From NCBI RefSeq assembly GCF_047663525.1, contig NC_092612.1:2823501-2887500 (forward strand): a stretch of 64,000 bases of DNA. Direction: 5' to 3'. The notes beneath the pieces were generated by a model that ran no database searches, had not been told where the DNA came from, and saw only the letters and a list, made by a program, of their open reading frames with translations. Source of the stretch: Anas platyrhynchos. Lineage: Eukaryota > Chordata > Aves > Anseriformes > Anatidae. Positions 38,101 through 50,340 of the stretch are shown piece after piece (position 1 is the stretch's first letter; each line of letters begins with the position of its first letter). The position numbers and the translations under genes were made by a program.

Positions 38101-41100
38101 CGTCCGTGTGGTGCTGTCCCGTGGCTCAAAATGGGTCTCTGGGGAGGGTGCTGGGAGCACTGGGATGGAGCTGGGCAGGTGGAGAAGGTGTGTTAGAGCT
38201 GAGCTGTCCTCTGCGTCCAGGCGAGGTCATCTGTGAGCCCCCCAACAATAAGCTGGACAAGTTCGGCGGGACGCTGTACTGGAAGGAGAACAAATACCCC
38301 CTGAGCAACCAGAACATGCTGCTGCGGGGCTGCGTCCTGCGCAACACCGAGTGGTGCTTCGGCCTCGTCATCTTCGCAGGTGGGCCGGGACGGCCCCGCA
38401 CCGCTGCCCCCCGGGGAGAGAAGAGAAGAGGATGGGACCCACCGATAGCTTTCCCTCTCCCCAGGTCCCGACACGAAGCTGATGCAAAACAGCGGCCGGA
38501 CCAAATTCAAGCGGACGAGCATCGACCGGCTGATGAACACACTGGTGCTCTGGGTGCGTGGAGAGGGAGCTCTGGGGGAACCCGTCCCTGACGCGGCCGG
38601 GGCTCTGATGTCCCCTCCCGGCCCCAGATCTTCGGGTTCCTGGTGTGCATGGGTGTGATCCTGGCCATCGGCAACGCCATCTGGGAGCACGAGGTGGGCG
38701 TCTGCTTCCAGATCTACCTGCCCTGGGACGAGGGGGTGCACAGTGCCTTCTTCTCCGGCTTCCTCTCCTTCTGGTCCTACATCATCATCCTCAACACCGT
38801 GGTGCCCATCTCGCTCTACGTGAGGTAGGGCAGGGGCTGTGGGGCTGGGCCGTGGGGGTGCGAGGGGCAGGCGCCAGGAGCGGGGCTGCCCACTGGGGAG
38901 GGGAGATGGGGATGGAGACCCCGGGGCAGGGCTGCGTGCGCGGGGCGGGCGTGGGCTGCTCTCCTGGAGAGGGGCCACATCTGCCCCTGGGGATACCCCA
39001 AGACCTGAGGCCCTGCAGGTCCCTCGGGGCCCCCCCTGGCTGTGTCTGTCTGGCTGCTCATCTCTCCCTGCCCTGGCTGCATGCTGGTTATTTTGCTCTG
39101 CCCTCCTGCAGCTCCCAGGCTCCTGCACTGTCCCCTTCTCTCTCTCTTTTAATTTCTCTCTCTTTTTGTTCCCCAGCATGGGTTCTGTCACCCTTAGCCC
39201 CGAGGTAAGAACGTGTCGCCCCCACCCCTCCCACTAGCTCATTGCTGTCTGCCCTGGGGGCTGGGGAGGGGGTTTTGGGGCACGTAGGTGTGTGAGAAGC
39301 TCGGGGAGCCCTGCAAGCTGTCCCCTCCGTGTCCCTGCTGGCGGCTGTTGGCAGGAGTGGGTGCGGGCCAGCCCCGGGGAAGGGCGCGGGAGACGGAAAG
39401 CAGCTTGGGGCCCTGGGTGCCAGGGTGCCCCCGGGGCTGGGGGCTTGGGGTGGGCGTGCGTGTGCCCATCGCTGGCTCAGCAGAGGGTGCTGCCCTCCCC
39501 GGTGACACCTGGCTGTGCCCCCCACGCAGCGTGGAGGTGATCCGGCTCGGGCACAGCTACTTCATCAACTGGGACAAGAAGATGTACTGTGCCAAGCGCC
39601 GCACGCCAGCCGAGGCCCGGACCACCACCCTCAACGAGGAGCTGGGGCAGGTGGAGTACATCTTCTCTGACAAAACCGGCACCCTCACCCAGAACATCAT
39701 GGTCTTCAGCAAGTGCTCCGTGAACGGGCACAGCTACGGTGAGCACTGGGGACAGGGATGGGGCTGCCTCGGGGCGTGGGTGCGCCGGCTCCTCTCCTGC
39801 AGATGCCTTGGGGCAGCCGTTTCCTTCTCCTGGGGGCGATGGGGGGATGAGGGGGGCCATCTGCAGCGCCGTGGGGCTGTCCTGTGGCACTCCTGGGCGT
39901 GGGTACCAGCAGGACAGCAGTGCTCGGTCCCTGCCTCGGTTAATTCCACGCCCTGGTTTGCAGGCGACGTGCAGGACATGCTGGGTCACAAGGCAGAGCT
40001 GGGAGAGGTAAGGGCGCGTCAGGGCCGGTGCCTGCGTTGCTGGTGGCCGTGTGTCACAGATGTCACCCTGTCCTGTCACCCTGTCCTCTCCCCCTGCCAG
40101 AGGCCAGAGCCAGTTGATTTCTCCTTCAACCCGCTGGCGGATCCACGGTTCCAGTTCTGGGACCCCAGCCTGCTGGAAGCCGTCAAGCTGGGGGATCCCC
40201 ACGTGCACGAGTTCTTCCGCCTGCTCTCACTCTGCCACACCGTCATGTCCGAGGAGAAGAGCGAAGGTGGGCGAGGAGGGCAGCACTGCCTGCCCAGCTC
40301 GGGAGGGGCACCGGCCCTGACCCCCGTGCTGTCCCCTGCCCCCAGGGGAGCTGTTTTACAAGGCTCAGTCCCCGGACGAGGGGGCGCTGGTCACGGCCGC
40401 CAGGAACTTCGGCTTCGTGTTCCGGTCCCGCACACCCAAAACCATCACAGTGCACGAGCTGGGCCGGGCCATCACCTACCAGCTGCTGGCCATCCTGGAC
40501 TTCAACAACATCCGCAAGCGCATGTCTGTCATCGGTGAGGTTCTGGGCACAGCACCGGGGCCGCGGGAGGGCTGCAGTGTGGCCGGGGTGCTTGGCTCTG
40601 CGAGGTGCAGTGTGGCTGTGGAGGAACACGGCTGGGGCCTGGAGCAGGAGCTGCTCCTGCAGCCCCGAGCCTGGCAGCTCGTCCCCTGCCTCCCGCAGTC
40701 CGCAGCCCCGAGGGGAAGATCCGGCTGTACTGCAAAGGCGCTGACACCATCCTGCTGGAGCGCCTGCACCCCGCCAACCAGGACCTGACGAATGTCACCA
40801 CTGACCACCTGAACGTGAGTGCGGCACGGGGCTGGGAAGGGCAGGGGGGCTGCCCAGGAGCGCTGAGCCTGGGCTGTGCCCCGTCCTGGGGGGGAATTAA
40901 AGTCTGGGAAGGCTGCTGGGGTCTGCCTCAGCTTCAGCTGCTTGCAGGAATACGCCGGCGAGGGGCTGCGGACGCTGGTGCTGGCCTACAAAGACCTGGA
41001 GGAGAGCTACTACGAGGACTGGTCTGAGCGGCTGCACCGAGCCAGCGGGGCCCCCGAGGCCCGTGAGGATCGCCTGGCTCGGCTCTACGATGAGGTGGAG

Positions 41101-44100
41101 CACGACATGATGGTGCGTGGGCTGGGGGACTGGGCGGGGAGGTGGCCGGGGGGCAGCCCGTGCTGACCCCCTCCCCGTTTGGATCCCACAGCTGCTCGGA
41201 GCCACGGCCATCGAGGACAAACTGCAGCAGGGGGTCCCTGAAACCATCGCCATCCTGACGCTGGCCAACATCAAGATCTGGGTGCTGACGGGGGACAAGC
41301 AGGGTGAGCCACTGCTGCTGGGGGGCTACCGGCGGGCGTCTGGGCTGGTGGGAGCTGAGAACCCCCAGGGGCTGGATCCTGCCGTGTGGAGGGACACAAC
41401 CCCCGCTCAGTGCCTGGCTCCCCGTCCCCAGAAACAGCTGTGAACATCGGCTACTCCTGCAAGATGCTGACCGACGACATGACCGAGGTGTTCGTGGTCA
41501 CGGGCCACACGGTGCTGGAGGTGCGCGAGGAGCTCAGGTGAGGGCAGGGGGGCAGACAGAGCACACCCGTGGGGCACAGCTCTGCATTGGGGAGCTGGGG
41601 GGTATTAGGGTACCCCGAGTAGAGCCCCCCCCCGACCTCTCTCCCCTCAGGAAAGCCCGGGAGAAGATGATGGATGCGTCACGCTCCATGGGCAACGGCT
41701 TCTCCTACCAGGAGAAACTCTCCTCCACCAAGCTCACCTCGGTGCTGGAAGCCATCGCGGGCGAATACGCCCTGGTCATCAACGGGCACAGCCTGGTAGG
41801 GCCCGGTGGGGCTGGGCTGGGCGCCCTGCCTGCCCCTGCTCTTGTCCCCGACTGTCCCCACGCTCTCCTTGCAGGCCCACGCGCTGGAGGCGGACATGGA
41901 GGTGGAGTTCCTGGAGACGGCGTGTGCCTGCAAGGCTGTCATCTGCTGCCGTGTCACGCCCTTGCAGAAAGCCCAGGTGGTGGAGCTGGTGAAGAAGTAC
42001 AAGAAGGCCGTGACCCTGGCCATCGGGGACGGCGCCAACGATGTCAGCATGATCAAGAGTGAGTCCTGGAGCCTGGCGAGCCATGGGAGGGACGGGTCCG
42101 TCCTCGTGCTGTCCTGGGGCCTGCTGGAGCCCCCGCCCTTGCCCCTCTGCGTCGTGCAGGAGCACAATCCAGCCTGGGGGGAGCTGTCACTGTCCCCCGT
42201 GCTCCTGGCAGGACCAGGTCACCCCGCGTCTCTCTTTCCACAGCCGCTCACATCGGGGTGGGCATCAGCGGGCAGGAGGGCATCCAGGCGGTGCTGGCCT
42301 CCGACTACTCCTTCTCACAGTTCAAGTTCCTGCAGCGGCTGCTCCTGGTGCACGGGCGCTGGTCCTACCTACGCATGTGCAAGTTCCTCTGCTACTTCTT
42401 CTACAAGAACTTCGCTTTCACCATGGTCCACTTCTGGTTTGGCTTCTTCTGCGGCTTCTCGGCACAGGTCAGTTTCTGGCTCCGTGCTCATCGCGGGGTC
42501 TGTGCGTGGGCTGCGCCCTCTAAGTGCGCCCTGGCCCCCCCCCTGGTGCTCCTCATCCTGCAGCAGCAGAGCCCGGGCTCCTTCTGGAGCTGGAGCAAGG
42601 CGCCGTGCTCGGTGCTCGGAGCCCGTGTCCCAAGGGCTGCCAGGTGGTGGCAGCAGCACCCCGCGCTGCTCAGGCACCCACAGGCGCTGGGGGGGGCTCC
42701 CTGTCCCTGTCCCTGTCCCTGCTCTTTGGGGACTTTGGGCACGGGGGTGCGTGGGCTGGCTCGGGCGTGGGGCACGCGGGTCTTGCACCCCCCTGAGCCC
42801 CCTGTCCCACGCAGACCGTGTACGACCAGTACTTCATCACGCTGTACAACATCGTCTACACCTCGCTGCCTGTGCTCGCCATGGGCGTCTTTGACCAGGT
42901 ACAGTGGGGCCGGGGGGTGTCCGGGGGGCACAGGGAGCTGGTGCTGCTCTGCAGGGGCTGCGGGGGCGGCTGTGGGAGCTGCCCCGATCCGTGCTGCCCC
43001 TGCCTGGTGTCCTGCGGGAGGAAAGGCTGCTCCAGGCTGGGCTGGGCTGGGCTGGGCTGTCCTTGTCCCTGCTGCTGGCGGTGGCAAAGGCTGGCTCAGC
43101 CCCAGGCTGCCTGGGGCTGGAGGGAGGTGCCCAGATTGCTGCGTGCCCTCAGGACGTGCCGGAGCAGCGGAGCATGGAGTACCCCAAGCTGTACGAGCCC
43201 GGGCAGCTGAACCTGCTCTTCAACAAGCGGGAGTTCTTCATCTGCATCGCCCAGGGCATCTACACCTCCGTGCTCATGTTCTTCATCCCCTACGGCGTCT
43301 TCGCTGACGCCACCCGTGACGACGGTGCCCAGCTGGCCGACTACCAGTCCTTTGCTGTCACCGTCGCCACCTCCCTCGTCATCGTCGTCAGCGTGCAGGT
43401 AGGGAGGGAGCCCTGAGCTGCGCTGGGAGGTGGCCACGCAGCGAGGGCAGGTGCAGCGTGGGGCCTGTGGCCCTGCTCGGGGCTCCCTGGCTGTCCCTCG
43501 AGCCCTGCCTCCTCCTTCCCCGCTCTGCCAGATCGGGCTGGACACGGGCTTCTGGACGGCCATCAACCACTTCTTCATCTGGGGCAGCCTGGCAGCCTAC
43601 TTCGCCATCCTCTTTGCCATGCACAGCGATGGCCTCTTCCAGATGTTTCCCAACCAGTTCCGCTTTGTGGGTGAGTCCGGGGGGGGCCGAGCACTGCTCT
43701 CCCCCCGTTTTGGGGCCCTCGGGCAGGGCGCTGTCCCCACCAGGCTCCGGCTCACGCCTCCCCCCGCCAGGTAACGCGCAGAACACGCTGGCTCAGCCCA
43801 CGGTCTGGCTGACCATCGCCCTCACCACCGTGGTCTGCGTCATGCCCGTCGTTGCCTTTCGCTTCCTCAAGCTGGATCTGAAACCTGAGCTCTCAGACAC
43901 GGTAAGCCCCCGGGGGGAGCGCGGGGGGAGCGCCATGGAGAGCTGCTCTGCTCCCCCGTTCCCTGACGGTGCCCCCGCTCCCTGCCTCTGCCCCCAGGTG
44001 CGCTACACTCAGCTGGTCCGGAAGAAGCAGAAGACCCAGCACCGCTGCATGCGGCGCGTGGGGCGCGTGGGCTCGCGCCGCTCCGGCTACGCCTTCTCCC

Positions 44101-44285
44101 ACCAGGAGGGCTTCGGGGAGCTCATCATGTCGGGCAAGAACATGCGCCTCAGCTCCCTGGCGCTCTCCGGTTTCGCCGCCCGCCCCAGCGCCAGCTGGAT
44201 CGAGACCCTGCGCAAGAAGAAGGGCGGCGAGGGCAGCACCGCCTGCAGCCCCAGCGGCGCCCCCGACAAGACGCTCAAGGTGTGA
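35193..44285 (+). CDS. ATP8B2: Phospholipid-transporting P4-ATPase ATP8B2, complete
   Basis: ATP8B2 is the catalytic subunit of a flippase that, with a CDC50/TMEM30 partner, moves phosphatidylcholine to the cytoplasmic leaflet. Coding exons: 35193-35253, 35712-35770, 36470-36583, 36745-36843, 37059-37120, 37252-37324, 37660-37730, 37923-38002, 38221-38379, 38465-38553, 38628-38824, 39530-39738, 39964-40007, 40101-40266, 40346-40534, 40699-40814, 40948-41112, 41192-41303, 41432-41537, 41651-41795, 41875-42058, 42244-42467, 42815-42898, 43153-43398, 43532-43670, 43771-43901 and 43998-44285. The product is 1203 aa. Motifs: DGET at 179-182 (actuator), phosphorylated Asp402 in DKTGT, KGAD at 570-573 (nucleotide binding), GDGAND from Gly823 (hinge), and about ten membrane segments. 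The start [11 protein letters not shown] matches the human long isoform. Confidence 0.96.
35512..35690. repeat. Short minisatellite in ATP8B2 intron 1
   Basis: About eight copies of a unit of roughly 20-23 bases, GGGGGGCAGTTTTGGGGCCG, lie just before the second coding exon. The G runs make it another possible quadruplex former. Confidence 0.88.
39177..39204 (+). other. ATP8B2: Candidate 28-nt cassette (poison) exon in ATP8B2
   Basis: An unusually long and pure pyrimidine tract ending TTTTTGTTCCCCAG precedes 39177, and a strong donor GAG/GTAAGA follows 39204. It sits between exons 38628-38824 and 39530-39738, which join correctly without it. At 28 nt it breaks the frame; inclusion would place a stop near 39668, next to the catalytic DKTGT codons and far from the last junction. 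Use is inferred, and a chance pair of sites is possible. Confidence 0.45.
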
Positions 44286-45710
44286 GGCTGGGGTTGGGGT
44301 CGCGTCCCCTCCCGTGCGGCCGGGGGGGGTCCAGCCAGCGCCAGCTTGGGGCCTCCCCCCTCTCCCCTGCCCTCTCTCCACGCAGCCATGAGCCAGGCCC
44401 CTCCTGGGGGTGCCCTGGGGGGAGCAGGGGCTGTGCGGGCCCGGGTGCTGAGGTTTGGAGGAGGCTGGACTGTTGCAGTGTAACCAAAAAACAAAACAAA
44501 ACAAAACAAACTTCCCTGTCCCTGCGCTGGACAGACGGACGCTGCCCCCGCGCCCCCCCGGGGCACTTCTCTATCAGTATTCACCTCCACAGCGTGCAAA
44601 CACCCCGATCACACGCGAATGTATCATGCCAGAGCCACCACCACGGGCAGGGCGTGGGGGGCCAGGGGGCAGCACCCTGCACCCTGCCCGCTCCCCCCCA
44701 CCCCTCACCCACGTGTCTTCTTTTTTATATATAAAAGGAAAAAAAAAGGAAAAAAAAAAAACAAACTACAAAAAGGAAGAAAAACCCTCCAAGTTTACAG
44801 AGCGCCTCGTTTCTCTCAGCGGTGGCACAGCTGGTTAGGGAGAGATCACGGGGACGGGGACGGGGACGGGGATGGGGGACAAGCTCCCTGCGGGTGCAGG
44901 GGATGTCGCCGTCCTCTCTGCCACTCGCTCCCGCGTGGGCACAAGAGGGAGAGGTCCCCGCAGGAGAGAACCCTTCCAGGGTGACCCCTGGGCCAGGCTC
45001 TCGGGGCACGGGACCCCCGTGGGGCGTGCGGTGGGAAAGGGGAAGCGGCCCCTGGCGCCTTCCTGCTTTCTGCGGGCAGGAGCCCCGGGCCCTGTGGTGT
45101 TTGCAGGCTGCCGTGATTCACTCCCACGCCGGGGGCTTGCACAACCCCGGGCCTCCGCTTCCTTCTCCTTTGCGTTGGGACCTCTCCCTCCTCATCCTCA
45201 GCCTCGCGGGGCACCCACCCCCCCCCAGGCAGCCAGGACCCCTCTCCCGTGGGGACCTGGTGGCATCGTCCCCTCCCCTGTGCTGCCCCTTGGGGCTGGA
45301 TCTTGGGGCTGGGGGGCTGAGCAGGGGGGGGACACCCGGTGGTGACCCCATCCCCTCCGTGCCCTTCCCCGGGGCCGCTTTGTTCCTTTTCGGCCTTCTG
45401 GGAAGGCGGCGGGGCCGGGGGGGTGCCGGCCCCCGGGACCTCTCCGTGCTCATACCAAAGAGGAAACAGTTCAGGACCGGCTTTGGCGGGGTCTAGAGTC
45501 TATTTTTGGGGGCGTTCGGGTTTATTTTCTGGTCTTCTCGGGGTGGGGAGGGGTGGGGACGGGCGGGGGCCGAGGACCGTCGCGTATAATTTATTACACA
45601 TTTCTATACTTGCCGAACTGTATCATTTTATGGGTACACAGAGGAAAATAACCAGCTTTTTATATGCATATATCTATATCTATATAAATGTTCTCAGCAG
45701 CTTCTGCCGT
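44286..45710 (+). terminator. ATP8B2: ATP8B2 3' UTR and probable transcript end
   Basis: The 3' UTR carries an (AAAAC) run near 44488-44508, A-rich sequence at 44735-44765 and an AT-rich segment at 45585-45690 inside GC-rich surroundings. I find no AATAAA. TATAAA at 45683-45688 followed by GT/T-rich sequence is the best variant signal, putting the end near 45705, about 0.3 kb before the IL6R ATG. Confidence 0.45.
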
Positions 45711-45739
45711 GTCTCTGCTTCCTGGCCCAGCACCGGAGG

Positions 45740-46017
45740 TGGGGAGGGGGAGGAACGGGGCTGGGGGGGGCGCAGGTGCCGCGGTTCCAGGTACGGAGCC
45801 GGGACCCCCCCCCCCCCCCAGCTCCCGGTGCCGGCGGTGGGGGGGTGGCAGAGGGTCCGGGAGGGGGGGGTGGAGGCACACGGGGGGGGGTGGGGGGGGC
45901 GGATCCGCCCCGCCCCCGGTGCACGTGCGGCCGCCCCCGCGCCGGTTTCACAACCGCGGCCCCGGCAGCGCCGCCGGCGGCTCCCCCGGGTGCGCTCCCG
46001 GCCCGGGGCCCGGGCGC
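45740..46017 (+). promoter_or_regulatory. IL6R: IL6R promoter region, CpG-rich
   Basis: This GC-rich stretch has long G runs, an SP1-like CCGCCCCGCCCCC at about 45905-45917 and an E-box CACGTG at 45922-45927. There is no TATA box. It is squeezed between the ATP8B2 3' end and the IL6R start codon, so the two genes may share terminator and promoter sequence. Confidence 0.5.
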
Positions 46018-49012
46018 ATGGCGGGGCCGCTGCTCCCCCCCGCGCTGCTCCTCGCCGCCGCCGCTGCTGCCGCTGCCGTGCCCCGGCGGCCCTGCGGCCC
46101 CGTGGGTGAGTGCCTCCCGGTACCGGCACCGGGACCCGTAACGGGAGTTGGGTGGGGGGACGGGACCGGGGCTTCCCGCAGCGCCCCCACCCCCGGTACC
46201 GGCTGCCGGGGCCGCTCCGCTGCTGTCCGGGCGCTGTCCGGGGGGGTCCCGGTGCTCCCCACCGCGGTCACGGGGCTGGGAGCTGCGGGAAGGAGTGCCC
46301 GGGATTACCGGCCCCGGGAGAGCAGCGGGGGGGGGCCGGGGCTGGGAGCGGTGCTGGAGGGGATCGGGGGGGGTCCTGGGGACTCTGGGGGGCCCGGGCA
46401 CGGGGGGTCCTGAGGGCGCTGGGGGTGCTGAGCGCCGGGGGTCCTGGGGGCTCCGGGCACTGGGGTCCCTGGGGGTCCTGGGCTCCAGGGGCGCTGGGGG
46501 TCCCGGGCTCTGGGGGTCCTAAGCGCCGGCCCCGCTCCCCGCAGGGGGGGGCTTTCGGAGCCGCCCGCTCCCCGCTGACCTTTGCGGCCGCCCTGGGACG
46601 GAGCAGGGGCAGAGCTGCCCTTGGCACCCTGCCTGGCCCCGTGCTCAGCCCGGCGGCCTCGCTGCTTAACCCCTCCGGCACCACCTGCACCCCCCCCCCC
46701 CTTCACCCCCCCAGCCCCCTGCTTTCCTCCAGCCACGCTTCCACCTCCTGGGACCCCCCCACCCGCTACCCCCCGGCGGTGCCCGGCTCAGCCGGGGAAT
46801 TGCCAGCTCAGCAGGAGCTGGCGCCTGCTTGGCGCTGGCCGCAAATATTGACACTGAGCGGCCTCCGGGTGCAGGCAGCAGGTGGACAGGGAGGGGGGGG
46901 GACACTGCTTAACCCCCCCCCCCCCATCCCCGTCCCTGCCTTGCTCCCAGGGCTCTCGCAGGACACGGTGCTGGGACGCCCGGGAGCCAACGTCACGCTG
47001 ACGTGCGGGGCCGAGGGGCCGCTGAACGGCTCCGTGGCCTGGAGGACGGAGAAGCGGGCGCCGGCGGGGGGCCGTTTGCTGCCGGGGGGGCACACGCTGC
47101 TCCTGCAGCGGCTGCAGGTGGAGGACGCGGGGCTCTACAGCTGCCACGCCGGGGGCCGCACGCTGCGCACCCTGCGGCTGCTGGTGGAAGGTGGGTCCGT
47201 GCCGGGGCAGGGGCTTCCCCGGAGCATCGCCTGCTCTGGACGCCCCCCACCCCACCCCACTCCGTGCCCCTGCTCGCTCACCCCCCCAGCGCCTCCCTGC
47301 CTTGCAGAGCCCCCCGAGACCCCCCACGTCTCCTGCTACCGGCGCAGCCACGACAAAGACGTCCTGTGCGAGTGGCGGCTGCGGGCGAAGCCGTCCCCGG
47401 GCACGCGGGCGATGCTGTGGGTGAAGCGGAGGTGAGCGCGCCCTGGGGTACCCAGGGGGGGGCAGCCCCCTGCCTGTCCGTGCACCCCCCTTCCCCGCGA
47501 GCCCTTTTCCCGATCCCAGATGGGGCCACCCCATCCCCGGTGCCACGTCCCCGCAGGTTCGCGGTGGAGAACGCCACGGAGCAGCGGTGCCGCTTCTTCT
47601 CCAAGGCGCAGAAATTCGTCTGCCGGGTGAAGGTGCCCCCCGGCGTGGACGACAACAAACCCCTGGTGGTGTCCACGTGTGTCCGCAACGCTGCGGGCGG
47701 CTCGGCCGGCGAGGACAAAATCATCACCCTCAGCAGCATCCGTGAGTGCCGGCTCCCCCCTGCGCCGGCCAAACCGCGCGGTGCCGGTCCCTGAGCCCCC
47801 CCTGTGCCCGCAGTGAAGCCGGACCCCCCCCTCAACGTGACGGTGGAGGCGCTGGAAAAAGCCCCCCAGCGGCTGCGTGTCACCTGGACCTACCCCTCCT
47901 CCTGGGACCCCCGCTTCTACTGGCTCCGCTTCCAGGTCCGCTACCGCCCCGAGCCCACCCCGACCTTCACCGAGGTGAGCCCCCACCCCGAGCGGAGCGG
48001 GACCCTGGGGCTGTTTGGTCTGTGTCCCCCCCCCCCAGCTCACACCGCCCGTGTCCCCACCAGGTTGACCAGGTGACGAGGACGTGGCTGGACATCCGCG
48101 ACGCTTGGCGGGGCACGCGGCACCTGGTGCAGGTGCGGGCGCAGGAGGAGTTTGGGCACGGCGCGTGGAGCGAGTGGAGCCACGAGGCCGTGGGCACCCC
48201 GTGGACAGGTACGGGGGGGGGGACGTGGACGTGCGTGCCCCCACCCAGGCTGTGCCGTGGTCCCCGTGTCTCACGGACCTCTCACCTTGCAGACCCCAGG
48301 GACGTCACCGAGATGGGGCCCTACAGCTCGCAGGTAGGATGTGGCGTGGTGCCCCCCCTCACCCCCCCCCACAAAATGTCCCCCTGCTTGGAGCTGCCCC
48401 GTCCCACCGTGTCCCCCCCCCCCGCTGGCTCTTGCAGTTCCCCACAGAGGATGGTGCCTACGGCTACGGGGCCACGCTGCCGCCCGAGCTCTTTGAGGAC
48501 AATGCTGCTGATGGCGATGGAGGTGAGGCGAGGGCTGGGGGCTTTGTGAGGGGCTGGGGGCTTTGTGAGGGGCTGCCCCCCCCCCCACTCCAGTCCCGCA
48601 GACGAGCCCCTGTCCCCTCTGTGCCGCAGGAGCTGTCCTGGAAGCCAGCGCCCGCTCCGTCGCCTACCCCTACCCCTTCCTGGTGGCTGGGGGCAGCCTG
48701 CTCCTGGGCATCGCCCTCTTCATCGCCATCCTGGTGAGGTGAGTGCTGAGGGAGGGGGGCACCCGGGGGGGCTCCGCCGGCCCTCTCTGACCTAGGGCTG
48801 CTCTCCCCTCCCGCAGGTACAAGCAGACGTGGCAGCTGGGCGCGCGGCGGGGGGCCAAGCCCGTGGGCGAGGGGCAGCACGCGCTGGTGCCCCTGGGCCC
48901 CCCCAGCCCCAGCTCCCCGCTCAGCGCCACCCCCCTGCTCCCACCGGCCACCCCCCCTGCGCCGGGGCCCCTTCACGTCACCAACTTGGACTATTTCTTC
49001 TCGGGCAAGTAG
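46018..49012 (+). CDS. IL6R: Interleukin-6 receptor alpha chain, complete
   Basis: IL6R binds interleukin-6 and recruits gp130 (IL6ST) for JAK-STAT3 signalling. Coding exons: 46018-46105, 46951-47190, 47308-47431, 47557-47741, 47814-47974, 48064-48208, 48293-48333, 48438-48522, 48630-48738 and 48817-49012, giving 457 aa (human 468). A signal peptide rich in Leu and Ala covers about residues 1-22. An Ig-like domain follows (GLYSCHAG in exon 2). Two fibronectin-III cytokine-receptor modules come next, with VSCYRRSHDKDVLCEWRL carrying the paired cysteines and W301-S302-E303-W304-S305 as the WSXWS box. The stalk is Pro/Glu-rich; a transmembrane helix spans about 372-392. The short tail ends NLDYFFSGK, like human NTDYFFPR. 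The ATG is the only one giving a signal peptide. Neighbours match the human locus. Confidence 0.95.
46380..46545. repeat. GGGGTCCTGGG-type repeat in IL6R intron 1
   Basis: Irregular units of about 15-25 bases (variants of GGGGTCCTGGGCTCCGGGCACT and CGCTGGGGGTCC) repeat through the middle of the 845-nt first intron. It is degenerate and G-rich. Confidence 0.7.
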
Positions 49013-49530
49013 CCGGGGAGGAGGACGCTGGCAGACACCCATGGGTGAAGCTGGGGGAGAAGGGGGGGGGGGGTCCGGTGCTGGCAGCTCTCCCAGCCCC
49101 CCAGCGCCCTCCCCAGGCTCTGGGGCTCGAGCAGCCCCTGCAGAGCGGGATCGGTACCACCCCTATGGGGAACCGACCCCTGGGGGGGGCCCCAAGCTGG
49201 GTCCCCGGGGGGGGCAGCTCTGGGGCCACGGCCAAGCTGGGGTGGCCGGGGGTTAAGGAGCTGGAAGTGCCGGAGCGTGAGAACGGGGCCGCGCTCCCCC
49301 CGGGGCTGGGTTTGGGGTGGTGGCGCCGAGGGTCCCGTGGGGAAGGGCTGAGCCCCCCCCCCCCCTGCGCCTGGTGCCGCGGGAATGGGAGGGCCTGGCT
49401 GGATCAGCACCGTCCCTCCGCCCCTCTGGCCCTGTGCAAAAGTTTATTTTTTTTGGTTTTTAAAGCACGTGTCGGGGCCACGCGGCACAACGCGCCTCCG
49501 AAATAAACGCCTGGTGTTTGGTGTTTTAAC
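49013..49530 (+). terminator. IL6R: IL6R 3' UTR and poly(A) signal
   Basis: AATAAA at 49502-49507 is followed by GT-rich GGTGTTTGGTGTTTT, an ideal downstream element. Cleavage is expected near 49520-49530. The 3' UTR is short, about 0.5 kb. Confidence 0.82.
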
Positions 49531-50340
49531 AGAGCAACGAGGATGGTTGGGGGGGGGGAGGCTGGGCTGTGCCCCCCCCTTCCTCTGCACCCTATGCCAC
49601 GTACCCTCATGCCCTGCACCCCGGGGCCGTGCCCCCGGCAGCCCACCCCGTGCCGCGTTGTGCAAGGCCCTGGGGAGCTGCAGCTGTGCCCGGGCAGGAA
49701 ACCGCAGGGCGAGGGGAGCGGGTGCCCGAGTGCCCTGGGGACACCGAGTTCCCCGTGGGCCGGCCCCGCTCTATAAAAAACCCAGCAGGATGCAGGGGGG
49801 GTGCAGGGTGGGGGAGGGAGGGACCCCCAGGACCCCCAGGTCACCCATCCCAAAGGGGGGGGGCTGTGGTTTGTGCTCGCTGCCCTGCCTTTGGGGTTGT
49901 CGCCCATTTCCACGCTCCGTGGCACCCAGGTGACCCCGGGGTGCTCTGCCACCTGCCCCCCCCCGGGGCCGTTCTGCCCTTGTTCTCCCGCGCCCCGACG
50001 CGGGCCCCATCCGGGGCTGTGCCCTGGGGTCAGCCCCAACGGCCCCGGCCCGGAAACCTGCCCTGGTTTCGGCAGCACCCGGCGCTGAGCGAGGCAGAGC
50101 CTCGTGCTCAGCCTGTCCCGTGCAGGGTGCTCAGGGCAGGACCTGTCCCTGTCCCAGCCCCTCTCCCCACCCCTGGGGGGCCCTTGCCCTCCTGCACCCC
50201 TCCAGCCCCACCCCTGCCCTCCCCCTCCACCCTCACGTTCTGCTCCCAGCCCCATTCTGCGTTATTACGCCCCCCGTCCCCACCCCTGCCCCCTCGGGAC
50301 CCTTCTCCCCCGGCCCCCCCAGCCCCATCCCTGCCCAGCT
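49531..50340. other. Intergenic region between convergent IL6R and SHE
   Basis: C/G-run sequence with no gene that I can support. Open frames on both strands are Pro/Gly-rich and composition-driven. CTATAAAAAA at 49771-49780 is a TATA-like word, but no exon follows it. Confidence 0.4.
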
